Of a stretch of DNA of 64,000 bases, positions 35,201 to 46,548 are shown in pieces (position 1 is the first letter of the stretch; each line of letters starts with the position of its first letter). Both the position numbers and the translations under genes were made by a program. This DNA is from Cyanophora paradoxa (taxonomy: Eukaryota; Glaucocystophyceae; Cyanophorales; Cyanophoraceae). The stretch covers positions 1-64,000 of the forward strand of contig QPMI01000106.1 in the NCBI GenBank assembly GCA_004431415.1, read 5' to 3'. Under the pieces are notes generated by a model. It saw nothing but the letters and a program-made list of their open reading frames with translations, did no database searches and was not told where the DNA came from.

Positions 35201-37258
35201 CACGGTCTTGGTGGTGGTCTCGCGGTCCTCGCGGGCGTGCACCTCGTACCGCCCGACCTGTACACGTCCGCCAAGACGGAAAAAGGTTACGAATTACGGA
35301 TTTGAAAGCCGCGATATGGCGATAGGCAAGTCGATCTTCACCTCGAGCCCTGCGCAAAAAATCGAAACAGTGTCATTTAAACGGAATGATGCGATGCTCG
35401 AGCTCCAGCTTACAATTATATGATGATATCTGTATAGCTTTAATTACTAGTTATAGCTGTAGAAGTCGTGCTCACCGGGCTTGGCGTACTGGCCGATGTC
35501 GAAGCCGCCCTCGAGGAACGTGTAGGGACCGACGCCGCTGATTGTGCCCGTCTGCGCAGGCGCGGCTCTGGCTCAGCGAGTGCTCCAGGTCGAGTTCGCA
35601 AGATCACCAAAATATTAGTCATAAACGGCCTCACCTCCGTCTTGGAGAACGTGCCCTTCTCCTCGACGGTGCGCTGGAAGTCCTTGTGTGTGGTCATGTC
35701 GTAGGTGAGCGTGTACGGGATCGTTTGAACGTCCTGCAATTGCAACGGCCGAGCGGGCGTTAAAAAGAGGAAAACGTTATCAGCGTTAAAGCTTTTAAGA
35801 GGCAGCATCGCAACCAACAGCTGGCGCTGGTCACCTTGGCGTGCGTCGTGCCTGTGAGTGCAGCGTGCGTCACTGCCTCCGGATCCAGGTTCTGCACGCT
35901 TGCATTGTCAATGAACCAATTAATAATCAAACCACTGCGCATGCGTCATCTTCGGTGCCGCCTACGCACCGTGTCGAGGGCGAGAGCGTTAAGGAGCAAG
36001 GTGTCGATCTGGGCCCTGACGGCGTCGTCGGTGATGCTCACGAGGTCGGTGATCGGCTTGGCCGACTGGACGGAGAGCGTGTAAAGATGCGCGTCGAAGC
36101 TGCGGTGGTTGTTTGAATTGAGCAGATGTTAACTTCAGACTATATCATAGTATATAAAATGGTGAACGTCGTTTTATTCATTCGAGCGCACCAGGGGCCC
36201 GTGCCGGAGCAGGCCTGCTGCGCGGCCGCGTACGTGATGACCTCGTTCTTCGTGTCCGTGATTGTCACACCCTCCTGGGTCCATTCGCCGGGGGCGCCCG
36301 GGGCCGGGAGCCGCTCGGGAGACGAGGGGACTTTCGTGGTCTGGCTCGAGGAAGTGCCGTTGAAGGACTCGGTCTTCTCGTCGCGGGTCCACGTGATCTC
36401 GTCCGCCGCCGGCGTGGGCGTGTGCGACGAAGCGCTAATTATACAAGCGCGGGCGCGTCCTCGATCAGCAACTCGAATTGCAAAATTCTATAGCTATTCT
36501 ACTTTATTAGGCAATTGCAATTCGCTAAGCTATAGCGTACCTGATTGGGACCTCCTTTCCATAGTAGATGTTGGTAGGCGTAACTTCCTGGCGGATCACG
36601 TATTTGCCTGCAACAGAAATATAAACGATCATGATCATGACGTTCTTCAGACAGCGGCCCTTCGAATTTAGAGCAAGGCGCAGGCCGCCGGGTGTGCGGA
36701 GTCACTGCGGACCAGTTTCAGTGTAGCTGTCAGTCGCGTCGAACGTTTTCGTCTCCTTGTACGGGTCCGTGTACCTGGGCAATTTGCATTAAGAATATTA
36801 ATATTTATACATATATAGTCTCAGGACTCGAACGCACTTGTAGCCCTGGGTCTTGGTGCCGTTCATCGAGTAGGGGCCGGTGCCGTTGTACACAGCGCTG
36901 TCGACGCGGATCTTGCCAACCTCTGTGAACGGCAGCTCGTACGAGCCCTGCTGCGCAGTCAGTCTAGATCTCCCTTCATGGGCCGCGGCCGAGGCCCGGC
37001 CGCGGGGCGACGCACGGCTTCGATGTTGACGCCGGGCGACGCGTTGAGCTCATGGCAGGGCTCGGGACCGGCGGTGGACGTCGACGGATCCACCGGCCCC
37101 GGCACCAACCAGAAGTTCGGGTCCTCGAGATCTTGAATCCACCCATTCGCAGCGGTCTTCTCCGGAAGCTCGCTATCCGGCCGGATCTGCCACCCGCCCG
37201 CGCCGCCGTTGAGCTCCGTGCTCCACACATAGAAGCCCGTCTTGTCGTAGATCGCCAT
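32276..37258 (-). CDS. Large many-exon protein of unknown function (beta-strand-like sequence)
   Basis: Start MAIYDKTGFYVWSTELNGG (ATG at 37258). Some 15 or more exons can be followed to a TGA at 32276. Exon segments in order include SYELPFTEVGKIRVDSAVYN, YTDPYKETKTFDATDSYTE, RQEVTPTNIYYGKEVPI, SFDAHLYTLSVQSAKPITDL, TIPYTLTYDMTTHKDFQRTV, ISGVGPYTFLEGGFDIGQYA, EVYYGGFPIVQAEIAEMDS, PTQYWIQVPNQSGGSALMNW, PVGQWVDGETISMPESADM and GTLTLGSTATATLTTGTTLD, then an acidic Ala-rich tail. Thr-rich alternating patterns suggest beta-structure. There is no signal peptide or membrane segment. I do not recognise a family. The introns are AT-rich with ordinary GT-AG ends, unlike the GC-rich introns of neighbouring genes. 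Confidence 0.72.
33065..33079. repeat. SINE target-site duplication, left
   Basis: ATTCTTATTACAAAT, identical to 33266-33280. Confidence 0.9.
33080..33265 (+). mobile_element. tRNA-derived SINE in an intron
   Basis: About 186 bp flanked by a perfect 15-bp duplication ATTCTTATTACAAAT (33065-33079 and 33266-33280). The head carries RNA polymerase III box A (TAGCGCAGTGGT, about 33089-33100) and box B (GGTTCGGTTCC, 33142-33152), and the tail is a run of A (33254-33265). The D-arm region pairs but the anticodon arm does not, so this is not a working tRNA. It lies in an intron of the unknown minus-strand gene, opposite to that gene. Confidence 0.88.
33266..33280. repeat. SINE target-site duplication, right
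   Basis: ATTCTTATTACAAAT, identical to 33065-33079 and directly following the poly-A tail. Confidence 0.9.
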
Positions 37259-37389
37259 GGCTCACGTAAAGAAAGGCCTGAGAGAGCGCACAGGGCTCAG
37301 CGGCTGGATTCCGCAGCCGCCGGCAAATCAAGCTTTATGTAATTATTAATATAACATGTGCATGCGCATCTAAACGAATGCGAGGCGCG

Positions 37390-38890
37390 CCGCCGGGCCG
37401 CGCGGGTGGCGGCGCTGAATGTAATCATGATCATGATCTATGGGGTCGACGTCTATGGCTAAAGCTAGAAGGCACGCATGCGCATATTTATATGCATGCG
37501 CATGCGCACCCGATTGCACGCTAAGAGGCCCGAAATCGGCCGCGCGCCCGGCCTACCAGGCCCCGAGGATAATAATCTATGAGGCTGGCGAGCGCCGCGC
37601 GCTGCGCCGGCGAGCTCGAGGCCGACTGGCTGCGGTTTCGCGCACCTACGCCTTAGGCTTCAAGTTCCGATATTAAAGTGAGGAGGTCCTCGGGCCCTGC
37701 GCCTTTAAATTTGCGCTGTTGCGGCTTGCCGAGTACCGTTTACGTATACGTAAGAACGTAGTACGTATACGTAGCAGCTCGTGCAGTGTCGAGGTCGTGC
37801 CGCAGTGCACCGCCGATGAAGCGAGCTCACAGCTAGCAGCAGAGTCACACGCTCACAGCAGCGCGCGCTACCGTAGTACCGGTATACGCAGCCGCTGACT
37901 CTCAGTGAGCAGATGTGCCAACACTGCCAAGTTGACGGCGCAACTAAAGCTTGACGCGTGCATGCCTCCAGGCTCCAGCTTGGCTCCAAGTAGCTCCGGA
38001 GGCTCCAAGGATCCTCCGAATCCCCCGAGCGGTTCGAATTCGAATTCGTATACAACGTGACGTATACGTACTCGCGATCGGAGTACTGTACAGTCTGTAC
38101 AGTACTAGTACTCGCGAGTCGCGACTCAGAGTCGCGAGTCGCGACGTCGACTCGCGAGTCGCGATTCGAATCTGCGAGTCGCGATCAATTGATCGATTTT
38201 GATGAACTTCGATCGGCGGCGGCTTTAATTTTCGTCCGAATTGAAGTTCGATCGGCACGGCGAATTCGCGAGTCTGATCGGCTTTTTTTCTCATAAGCTT
38301 CATGCAGTTGCTGAGAAATTTACCTGTACCCAGGCTGTACGTATACGTAGCTAGTCTCGAAATCGAATGAATTAATTCTCTATATATAAGCATTTTCCAA
38401 TTATTATTTTAATTCACCAATTTAAACAAAGATTTTTTAAAAAAACTACCGATCGGCGGTAGCGCTTGCTCGGCTAGCGCTGGCGCTACTTGGTACTAAG
38501 TTAACGTTGGTAGCCTTATCGCTGTTTAATTTTTTGGTGAACCGTCGGAACGGCCGCAGACTGGCCCGCAGTACTAGTACTAGTCTGCGCCGACTCTGCG
38601 GCCCCCAGACTGCGGCCCAGTCTGCGGGTGCCGCCTGGCTGCGGCCCTGCGGCCCCCAGGCTGCGGCCCTGCGGGTGCCGATGATGCGGGCCGATGATGC
38701 GGCAGTGCACTGCGGCACTGCCGCAGTGCGGCAGCCACTGCAGCGGCACGTGCATGAACCGTAGTACAGCCTAGACAGTGCGAGTAGTAACAGACTACTA
38801 ACAGTACAGACTCTACTACAGACTTACTAAGTTAGTACCGTATAGTACAGAGACAACGTCAAGTTGACGTCGTCAACTCGATCTGCGAAG
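37390..38890. other. Palindrome-dense noncoding region
   Basis: No credible gene. Built of short self-complementary words: TACGTATACGTA (37741, 38060, 38337), CTGTACAGT, ACTAGTACTAGT, ACTCGCGAGTCGCGACT variants (38110-38190) and a CTGCGGCCC/CTGCGGGTGC direct repeat (38560-38760). AT-rich interludes separate them. Could be hairpin-forming transposon debris or an intergenic domain. Confidence 0.6.
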
Positions 38891-38907
38891 CGCTAGCCAG
38901 GCTAGCC

Positions 38908-39159
38908 TTATTCCGAATTTCCGATCATAATGGAGCGTCGGAGCTCGCGCTCGCCGATCGCGACGCAGCCTCGCGATATAGAGCGGCGAACGAAGTTTAC
39001 AGATTCGGGTACAAGCAGCACCCCGAGCGCGGCCGCTTTATAGATGCATGCGCACTCGGGTACACACTCTCCCAGGATAAGGGGGGTTTTCGCGATCGGG
39101 CACTCGTCGTCGTCAGGGCCGCGCACCCCGCGCGCTTCCGAAGGGGGGTCCACGCGCAA
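38908..39159 (-). CDS. Possible short hypothetical protein
   Basis: An 83-codon frame containing DDDECPIAKTPLILGECVPE and LGVLLVPESVNFVRRSI. Composition is more protein-like than the surrounding low-complexity frames, but the frame opens with GTG and has no recognisable domain. It may be an exon of an unresolved gene or chance. Confidence 0.22.
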   Translation of the reverse strand: MRVDPPSEARGVRGPDDDECPIAKTPLILGECVPECACIYKAAALGVLLVPESVNFVRRSISRGCVAIGERELRRSIMIGNSE

Positions 39160-39191
39160 GTGTGCTCAGTGTGACTGACTCTCGCCCGCCC

Positions 39192-40950
39192 TCACCGCCC
39201 GGGCCCGCCCTGCTGTGCCATGCGCCGCAGCAGGTCCGCCCCCGCGCTCTGCCCCTGCGCCGGCTGCTGCTGCTGCTGCTGCGGGGGCTGCTGCGCCTGC
39301 TGCTGCGGATGCTGCGGCGGGGCGCCCCACGGCTGGGCGCCGCCGGCGGGGCCGGAGGCGCCCCGCAGCGCCGCAGCCAGCGCGTCGGCCGGCGACAGCG
39401 CCGCGGCGGCGCTGGCGCCCCCGCGGCGCCGAGGAAGGCGGCGAGCTGCGAGGGCGGCTGCGGCTGCTGCTGCGCCCTTGTCAGCCGCGCCAGCAGCTCG
39501 CTCGCCGGGTTGCTCGGGGCGGCCGCCGCAGGGGGCGCCGCGGGCGGCGCGGGGCCGCCGCCGGGCCCGGGCCCCCGCGAGGCCGAGGAGGGTGCGGAGG
39601 AGGGCCGACGCGTCCCCGCCCGGCGCCGCGGGCGGCGCGGGGGCCGGCGCCGGGGCCGGCGGCTGCGCGGGGGCGAGAGCGGCGAGGAGAGAGGCGGCGG
39701 CGCCGCCGGCGGGGGCGCCCGAGGGGAGCCATGCGGCGCCGTACGGGGCCGGGGCGGGGGCCGCCCCGAGGCCGCCGCCGCCGGCGAGGGCCCGCGCCAC
39801 AGCGTCCACCACCGACCCGCCGCCCGCCCCGGCTGGCCATGGTACGCCCGAAGGCGGCGGCCCCATGCCCACGCCGGGGCCGGGGGGGGGGGGGGGGGGG
39901 GGGGGTACGCGCGGACCCGGCGCCGAGCCCGGGCGGCCAGGGCCCGGGCCCCCGAAGAATACGAGGGGCTCGGGCCCGGGCCCTCCCACGGCGCCCCGCC
40001 CTGCCGCCCTTGCAATTGCTCCCGCCCCCGCTCCCGCTCCCGGTCGTGCTCCCAGCCTGCGGAGCCGCCGATAAGAAAAGGGTAAGCCGGGCGGACCGGG
40101 TCCGTGCACCTCTCTCTCGCCCGCGGTCTTCGCGGCGTGGGCTGCGGCTGCGGCTGCGGCTGCGGCTGCGGCTGCGCTGGCGCGGGGGCTCTTGCCGCCC
40201 TTGTGCGGCGCGGCGGGCTGCGCTGCCTCCGCGGCGGGCTGCGCTGCCGGCGGGGCGGGCTCCGCGGGGGCTCGGGCGGGCCCCCGCCGGGAGCCGAGCC
40301 CTCGTTGACGCCCTTCGACCACTGCGCCACGTACCGCGCCCGGTCCTCTGCGAAAAAAAAGGTCGTTTGCGTCGGGGGAGGGGAGAGGGCGAGGGGGGTA
40401 CCGGAGGTCAAAATCTCGTGGGAGAAGTTGCAGCGCTGTCCCTTGCTGCAGGTACCCGTCCAGTGGTAGTACATGCACGCCGGCCGCTCGATCTGCGCCG
40501 GCGTTACTCAGCCGCGGGGACGCAGGGCCGGGGCGGAACGGTGAAGTTTCGTGTAGTGAAATGAAGTTTCGCGCCTCGTGGACGAAATCGCAGAAGGGGC
40601 CCTTGCTGCAGCCGCGGTCCGAGGAGTAGAAGCGGCACACGTCGCGCCGCGCCGGCACCGGCCGCTCGTGCGCTTCGGAGCAAGCCTCGCCCTGGCAGGC
40701 GGCTCAAGGGGACGCGGGGCGGGGCGAGGGCGGCGCGCGCGCGGACCATGCGGCACCCGTTGCCGGCCAGGAACGAGCGGCAGACGGCGCGGGCGCCCTC
40801 GGGAGCCCCGCGGGGCCGCTTCTCGTCTGCTCGGCGGAGCGGAGTCGGCCGCGAGGTTGGAGCGGGGGCGGGGGCGGGGCGGAGGCGGGGCGGAGCGCGT
40901 ACCCCCGTGGTCGTCCGGCGACTTGCGCTTCCGATTTGACTCGGACTCAT
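39192..40950 (-). CDS. CCCH zinc-finger protein, three fingers plus low-complexity tail (copy A)
   Basis: Likely an RNA-binding protein of the CCCH type. Three C-x8-C-x5-C-x3-H fingers are visible: CRSFLAGNGCRM joined to GEACSEAH across an intron (about 40790-40670), CRFYSSDRGCSKGPFCDFVH (about 40640-40580) and CMYYHWTGTCSKGQRCNFSH (about 40475-40415). The finger spacing fixes the first intron: CGCATG, then GTCCGC through CCAG. After an intron starting GTACCCCCC the protein continues EDRARYVAQWSKG and becomes Pro/Arg/Gln/Ala-rich, ending RMAQQGGPGR before TGA at 39192. The N-terminal start at 40950 is plausible but unproven. It is duplicated in truncated form at 50.2-51.4 kb. Confidence 0.78.
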
Positions 40951-41018
40951 GATCAGACTGACTCTGACTCGGACTCAGAGCGGGGAGAGGGACGGACGGA
41001 CCGTCCTTGGGGACCGCG

Positions 41019-41110
41019 CCGGGGGGGGGGGGGGGGGGGGGAGGGAGGGAGGGGGAGGGGTGGGAGCGGGGAGAGGGGGGGGGAGGGGGGGGGGAGGGGG
41101 GGGGGGGGGG
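41019..41110. repeat. Long G-rich tract
   Basis: Runs of 8 to 23 G interrupted by single A or T, upstream of the CCCH gene. Strong G-quadruplex potential on the plus strand. Confidence 0.85.
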
Positions 41111-41394
41111 CGGCCCTCGTCGCCCGGGCGTGCACGCTTCGAGGCCGGCCCCTCCTCCCCGTCTGACCGCGCCCCGACTCAGAGCGAGCTGGGTCGGGCG
41201 GAGGCGGCGAGGGGAGCACCGGGCCGGGGCTCGAGACTGCGCCGGTATGTCAAAATGGCTGCGGCTACAGCGCCGCCGCGGCGCTCCCTGCAGCTGGCCC
41301 CCGCCGCCCGGCCGCCATCCGACTTGCCTGCGCCCGCCACTTGTTCATCGCGGGGGTACATGGGATGGGGGTGGGTGGAAGTGGGAGGGCGAAG

Positions 41395-41783
41395 GTCAGC
41401 AGCGCGTTCGCCTGCGCCCGCCCCTCTCATGATCAGCCGGGGTGCAGGGATGCATATCATAGTATGCATATATGATTGGGATGGGGGGTGGGGTGGGGGA
41501 GGAAGTGCGGGTCTTGCTCATCACCGCGTATATACGTAGCGCGCATTCTGAATGACCTTCGGGGGGCACGCGTTCGGAGAGGGGGTACGGCTCGGGAGGG
41601 GGTACGCGGCACCTCGGCTGAGACCTCTGACATGCGCGGCCACCACTCGTCTGCAGGAGGAAAGGTTCGGGCGGGTGTACGCAATTCGCGTGACGGGCCG
41701 GGGGTACCGTGGTCGAAGCGCAGGAAGCTTAAGTGGCCCAGCGCCTGTAGGGCCCCGTACTGCGGAGGGCGTCGGGGGCCCCC

Positions 41784-41800
<17 letters not shown>
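41395..41800 (-). pseudogene. Fragment of the HEAT/ARM-like gene (copy A)
   Basis: Clearly homologous to 51636-51975, in the same orientation and in the same place relative to the CCCH gene. It retains the exon coding SADEWWPRMSEV and the gtacccc-bearing introns but differs by many substitutions. It ends against a 39-G run (about 41780-41820) and has no counterpart of the other exons of copy B, so it is a broken duplicate. Confidence 0.72.

Positions 41801-41820
<20 letters not shown>
41780..41820. repeat. Uninterrupted poly-G run of about 39
   Basis: One of the longest homopolymers in the window. It lies at the break of the duplicated HEAT/ARM fragment. Confidence 0.9.
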
Positions 41821-41821
<1 letters not shown>

Positions 41822-41869
41822 GGCGGGGGGCCGGGGAAGGGCACCGAACTCGGCGTAAGGTTCAAACGG

Positions 41870-42540
41870 GGTACCCGGTGCTGCTGAAGTCGAAGCCCAT
41901 GAAGACGGTAGGCCGGTGGCGTTGAAAGCCGGGCCCCGCGGCCGAGGCGAGGCTGCGGTTCTCGCCAGCATGGAGAGCCGCCATGAACTTAAGCTTGTTG
42001 CCCGAGAGGTTGCAATTGGTGTCGGCAGTGTCGTCCGGGGCCGCAGCGGCGCGGGTCCGGAGCACGACGCGGACGATATCGATGGCGCCGGCGCTCTGCC
42101 CGAGGGCGACGCCGCCCAGCTCCGAGCTCGAGGCTCGCCCCAGGCCGCGTCAACGTTGATGGAGTCTCGATCGACGAGGCTCGCGAAGCGGACGTTGTCT
42201 GCGCAAAGCCACAAAATAAATTAAACGTGTGAGCTTATGACCAAACCTTTGGCGCGCGAAATGGAATGTGTACGCCAGCACTCGCGATCACGCACCTTGG
42301 TTACATAAGCTCTTAAGGTGCTCGCGATCGCGCACCTTAATTATATCAGCTCTTGAGGTGCTTTCGCGCGCGCCTAATTATAAGGTGCTCTTCATAAGCT
42401 CCGGACGCGATCGAGGTGTGAACGCGTCCGGGCGCTCTTCGAAATCCCACAGCGGCGGCAATATCAATGCACGCGCAGAAGTCGGACCTGTCGACGCCGA
42501 ACGCGCAGTTCAGGTACCCATACATGTCGGCTGCGGACCG
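41870..42540 (-). CDS. Exons of an unidentified protein
   Basis: Two protein-like stretches on the minus strand: DMYGYLNCAFGVDRSDFCAC (about 42525-42460) and, in another frame, GAIDIVRVVLRTRAAAAPDD followed by NLSGNKLKFMAALHAGENRS and RPTVFMGFDFSSTG (about 42090-41880). A GT/AG or GC/AG splice could join them, with NVRFASLVDRDSINVD (about 42195-42145) between. No start is found and no family recognised. The cysteine spacing hints at a secreted or lectin-like protein, but this is a guess. Confidence 0.4.
42240..42460. repeat. Short interspersed aaggtgctcgcg motifs
   Basis: The words AAGGTGCTCGCGATCGCGCACCTT and fragments of it recur three to four times as direct and inverted copies with taagctctt between them. 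Probably hairpin-forming repeat debris. Confidence 0.5.
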
Positions 42541-43484
42541 GCGGCGCGGGCACCGATCGCGATCACGAACGCGGCCGCGCGCGGGACGTCAAAGACGCTT
42601 TCGCTAATTATGATTAGAAGGGAAAAGGTATGTGGTGTGACGCGCAGGGAGAGCGCTAGCGGCGGGGCGGAGGCCTAGGGGCCGGAGTCGGAGGTCCCGG
42701 CCACTCGAGCTCTCGCCACGAGCATCCCCTATATATAGCTATATATGGCCAGCCTGGAAGCCGGAATCCAAGCCGGAGCCGGAGCCGACCTGGGGAAGGC
42801 GCCGGCCCGGCCGGACGCTCGCCGCGCGGGCCGGGCCGACGCCCCCGGGGGCCCGGTCCCTTCCCGCCGACGCCCGCTTGCGATCGCCCTCACTGACTTC
42901 GCGTGGCCCCAGATCTTTGCCTGCCTAGAGGCCTAGGCCTGCGGCGTGGCAAGCGCCGCGGCGGGACGCCAGCGCGCAGCAGTATGTGTACTAAATAAAC
43001 ATGCATATGCTCGTGTGAGATTGCTTTCCCGCAATATATTGCGTGTGTTGTTTCTTTGCATGTGGTCACAGGTTTAATTTGCGGGCGCGGGCGGGCGCGG
43101 GCGGGCAGGCAGCTTCGGCCGCGGGCGATCATCATCGGATCGGTCTATAGTCGGGGCGACGTAATCGACGACATCGTAATCTTTTAGCCTGCTTTTTCGT
43201 CCGACCTAATCTTTTAGCCCGGTAATTATCATAGCTCCAAAGCAATCATTTTTAAACCCGGTTTTACCCCTAGGGGCAGCTGACATACTTTTAGCCCGGT
43301 TTTAGGTCAGTTGCTACCCCCCTCTTATAAAATTACTAGTGCTTGCCCCGAGATATGCCTTTCAGCATGCACAAAAGAGCAAGCACAAAAGAGCAAGATG
43401 CCTTTGAATTCGTTATGAGGAGAACCGACGATACATTGATAAGAACCCTCTCAACGTTCCGCGTGCCTTCGAATTCAAGCGGAC

Positions 43485-44080
43485 ACCTCAGCGTCGACTG
43501 CGGGGCTCTGGGCCTCGAGCATCTGTCGGACATTCGATACCATAACTTTTGCACAACAGACAGAGGCACGGAAGCGCACCTGAGCCTCGGCCTCCATCTC
43601 AGCCTCGAGCTCGGCGGCGTCCAAGTCCATGTCCATTTCAGCCTTGATGTCGGCGCAGAAGCACGTGCGCGGCGGTTAGAAAGTAATTGTATAACAAGAG
43701 ATTCGACGATTGCGCTCGAGCTCGCACCTGCAGCTGAATCTCTTCGTCCTGCTGCCTAACTGTCGACGTCGGGGCAGGTGTCGTGAGTGGAATATTAATC
43801 GGTTCAGCGCTTCATTGAAATTAAACGTTTGCGCACGACCCCAGCACTTGTTTCCCGACCAACGCCAAGACGTGGCTCCAACCCGCTTGCAGTGGGCTTC
43901 ACCGTGATTGATGGTGTCGGCCCAGCCATCCGCAATTCTACCACGGCAGCCACCGCCACCAGTTACACCGGACGACATGCATTCGTAGTCTGCGCATGTG
44001 CGCGTCGACGCGCAAAATTAGCCGCGCAAGAAAGCAGACCAATGTTAACGCAGGCAGAACACGCACATCTCTGTCCGCTA
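43485..44080 (-). CDS. Exons of a small cysteine-containing protein, unidentified
   Basis: Minus-strand exon after acceptor GCGCAG at about 43990 reads DYECMSSGVTGGGGC, then GWADTINHGEAHCKRVGATSW and RWSGNKCW. Further on are QDEEIQLQ (about 43735-43712) and an acidic helix AEMDMDLDAAELEAEMEAEA (about 43645-43580). The exon junctions are consistent with GT-AG splicing, but start and stop are unclear. It may belong to the same gene as the exons at 41.9-42.5 kb. Confidence 0.4.
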
Positions 44081-44159
44081 AACCAGCCGCCCATGATTAC
44101 GAAGCTCGATGCAGGAGTCTGAATAGCGCGCGTGTGTCAGAGGACTTACATGCGGCGAA

Positions 44160-45100
44160 CTTGAAGCGAACTTGACTATCCGCTGATAGCGGTTTCCTCA
44201 AATCCTTCCGCGCACCTTCGGACTCGCGGCGCGTGGGTTCTCGGCCGCGAGAAGTCGCCGAGAACAAGGCGTAGGAACGGCGCTGGTCGTTTTATAGAGC
44301 GCTAGAGAAGTTTTTTTTGCACTCATAGACTCCGAGGCTCTTAGGAACGCTTTTGGGAATTTTTTTGGGAAGACCAGTCATCATCAAGCTTCATCAGGAA
44401 TATTTATAGATATACAAACCAGGTATCTCGACGATCCGACCAGCCCAATCACAGACGAAACCTTCTACTTCTACGTACACGTTTGAAGGGTGACGTTTCT
44501 CGAGCTCAGACGCCCCGATCGCCGAGTCGAATCCGACGTCGACGGTCCCAGCGTCCGGACTCTGGAGTCCGGAGTCCGGACCCAGACAACGTTAACCGTG
44601 GCAACTTGCGAAGTTGCTCATGACTCATGAGTCATGCATGAGTCATGAGTCTCATGACTCATGAGAAGGGGTTCCGAGTCAACGGTCACCGGGTTGCACA
44701 ACGTTAACTTCAACTAATAACAACTAATAACTAACTTGGATGTCGGTGCGATTCGACAGAGGGGGGGTAAGGGTCATCACTGGCAGATTTTACGGCTAAA
44801 TAACGGCATATAATTATATTCGAAGGCTTCTGGTGATACAGAAAGTTATTCTAAGCATGTCTGAACACATTCCCCACCTAAGGAGAAGCGTGGGTTCTAA
44901 CTTCTAGGTGAGCGACGGGCCGCCGACGGCAGGGAGGGGGCGAGAAAAGCATTATAAAATATTTTTAAAATGCATTATTTTAATCATTATTTCCGACGTG
45001 TCGGTCGCCCTCGCCGACATATCGTACCGACATGTCGACGTCGAATGTCGAACCGAATGTCGACGCTTCGACATGTCGGTACGGTAACCCTACTCGGAGC
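44160..45100. other. Intergenic, with a palindromic CATGACTCATGAG cluster
   Basis: No gene seen. Around 44627-44670 the word GACTCATGAGTC and its relatives are stacked as overlapping palindromes. The remainder is unremarkable AT-balanced DNA. Confidence 0.5.
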
Positions 45101-45107
45101 TAGGCTT

Positions 45108-45196
45108 CGAAGAGCCGAAGCTAGCCGGCGGCGCCCGCGGCCGGCCGGCGCCGGCCCGGCGGGCGGCGGGCGCCGCCGGCTAGCTTCGGCTCTTCG
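45108..45196. repeat. Perfect long hairpin (28-31 bp arms)
   Basis: Left arm at 45111-45138 begins AGAGCCGAAGCTAGCCGGCG. Right arm at 45166-45193 is its exact reverse complement, with a 27-base GC-only loop. One arm of the same sequence recurs at about 47908-47932, so this is a dispersed repeat end. Confidence 0.85.
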
Positions 45197-45239
45197 GAGC
45201 CGGCGCCGGGCGGCGGCGGCGGCGGCGGCGCTGCTACCG

Positions 45240-45495
45240 TGTAACAGGAAAATATACCAGATCGGAAATTAGTGGATCGTAAAACTTGGCCCTCCCAAAG
45301 GCAAATATTGGAGCCCGAAATTAGTGGATCAAAATCTGTTCAGGCTTGTATGGGACGGTAATTTCGGGGGGTACTGTACGGAGCAGCTTAGCAGCAGAAA
45401 AATGCTGGAGCCGGAAATTAGTGGACTGAGTAAAGATTTCGGTCCACTAATTTCCGGCTCCACTAATTTTCAGCGTCCAGTATTTTCCTGTTACA
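45240..45495. mobile_element. 256-bp inverted-repeat element (MITE-like)
   Basis: Terminal inverted repeats TGTAACAGGAAAATA (45240-45254) and its complement (45481-45495). The interior has direct and inverted copies of GGAAATTAGTGGA and a core GGCTTGTATGGGACGGTAAT shared with the element at 46549-46815. No target duplication is evident. Confidence 0.65.
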
Positions 45496-45904
45496 TGTAC
45501 AGGCCTGCCAGGCGGCCCCACTGGCAGGCTGTGGCAGCTGCAGCCACCGGTAGGGGTGAGTATCGAATCGATTCGCCGCGGAGTCGAATGTAGGGTCGGG
45601 TTCGCCGAGTCGATCGATTCGGTTCGATCGGTCTGCGCGTACTACGGTCACCGGCCCACACCGGGTATTCGATCTAGAGGCGCGCGCTCGCAGCCTAGTC
45701 GCAGACTCGCAGGGGGTGGAGCTCGAGCGAGCCTCGGAGCCGAGTCGGAGGTGCCACGGTGGCGGGGATAGATTCCGATAGAACTTCGGAAAAAAGCGGC
45801 GGGCGAATCCGGGGCGACTCGGCCAGTGAGGCGCGGGCGAGAATTCGAATAGAAAGGTTCAGCCTGGCAGGATGGCTGCAGGCTGCCTGCCGCCTGCATG
45901 CCGC

Positions 45905-46411
45905 CAGTGTTCGGTAAAGTTTACTCCCCCAAAATTGCCCTGAAAACTTTTTGCAAGCTTTGGAAAAGGTTGTGCAAATATTTGCACCATAGAAAACATT
46001 CCAAGCACCGCAAAAACACTGTATTCCTTGGCAAATAAGCGTCTAAACGAGAGATATAAGCTTTATAATGATACCTGTGAGTTTAGATTCAAAGTTTGCA
46101 CGCGTTTAGTCTTGTTTTGGCCTTCTTTTCAGGGTCGCCGAGAGGGGGGTACCCATCTGAAGGAGGCGACCTTCGCCCTCCTGACACCCTTGTAACTCTA
46201 TCAACTCTAGAATCATGTCAGAACCGAAGGGAATGCCGCAAGTAGCCGGTAGATCTTGCTCGTAACAGGCGGTAGGGTGGGGTGGGGAGGGGGGTCAAGT
46301 GCAAATTAACTGAAAGTTTTCTAGGGTTGTAGGAGGGGGTGAAAATTAACTGAAAGTTTTCAAGTAAACTTTCAAGAGAAAGTTTACCCAGCGCAAACTT
46401 TCGGAACACTG
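45905..46411. mobile_element. hAT-like non-autonomous element, 507 bp
   Basis: Ends CAGTGTTCGG and CGGAACACTG, with imperfect longer inverted repeats rich in AAAGTTTAC. Flanked by a perfect 8-bp duplication CATGCCGC (45897-45904 and 46412-46419). Eight-bp duplications with CAG-type ends fit the hAT superfamily. No coding capacity. Confidence 0.82.
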
Positions 46412-46548
46412 CATGCCGCAGTGCGCAGCTGGGCCGAAATATCGCGTCGCTAAGGGGTTTCACACGTGTATCCCCGTAACATTCGGGTGACCGGGTTCGA
46501 TTGGTTCGAAACTCGGTCGGGTTCGATCGAATGGGTTCGATACTACCG

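Noticed and set aside
39162-40564. Long plus-strand open frames over the CCCH gene
   Set aside because: Low-complexity antisense shadows. The CCCH finger pattern is on the minus strand.
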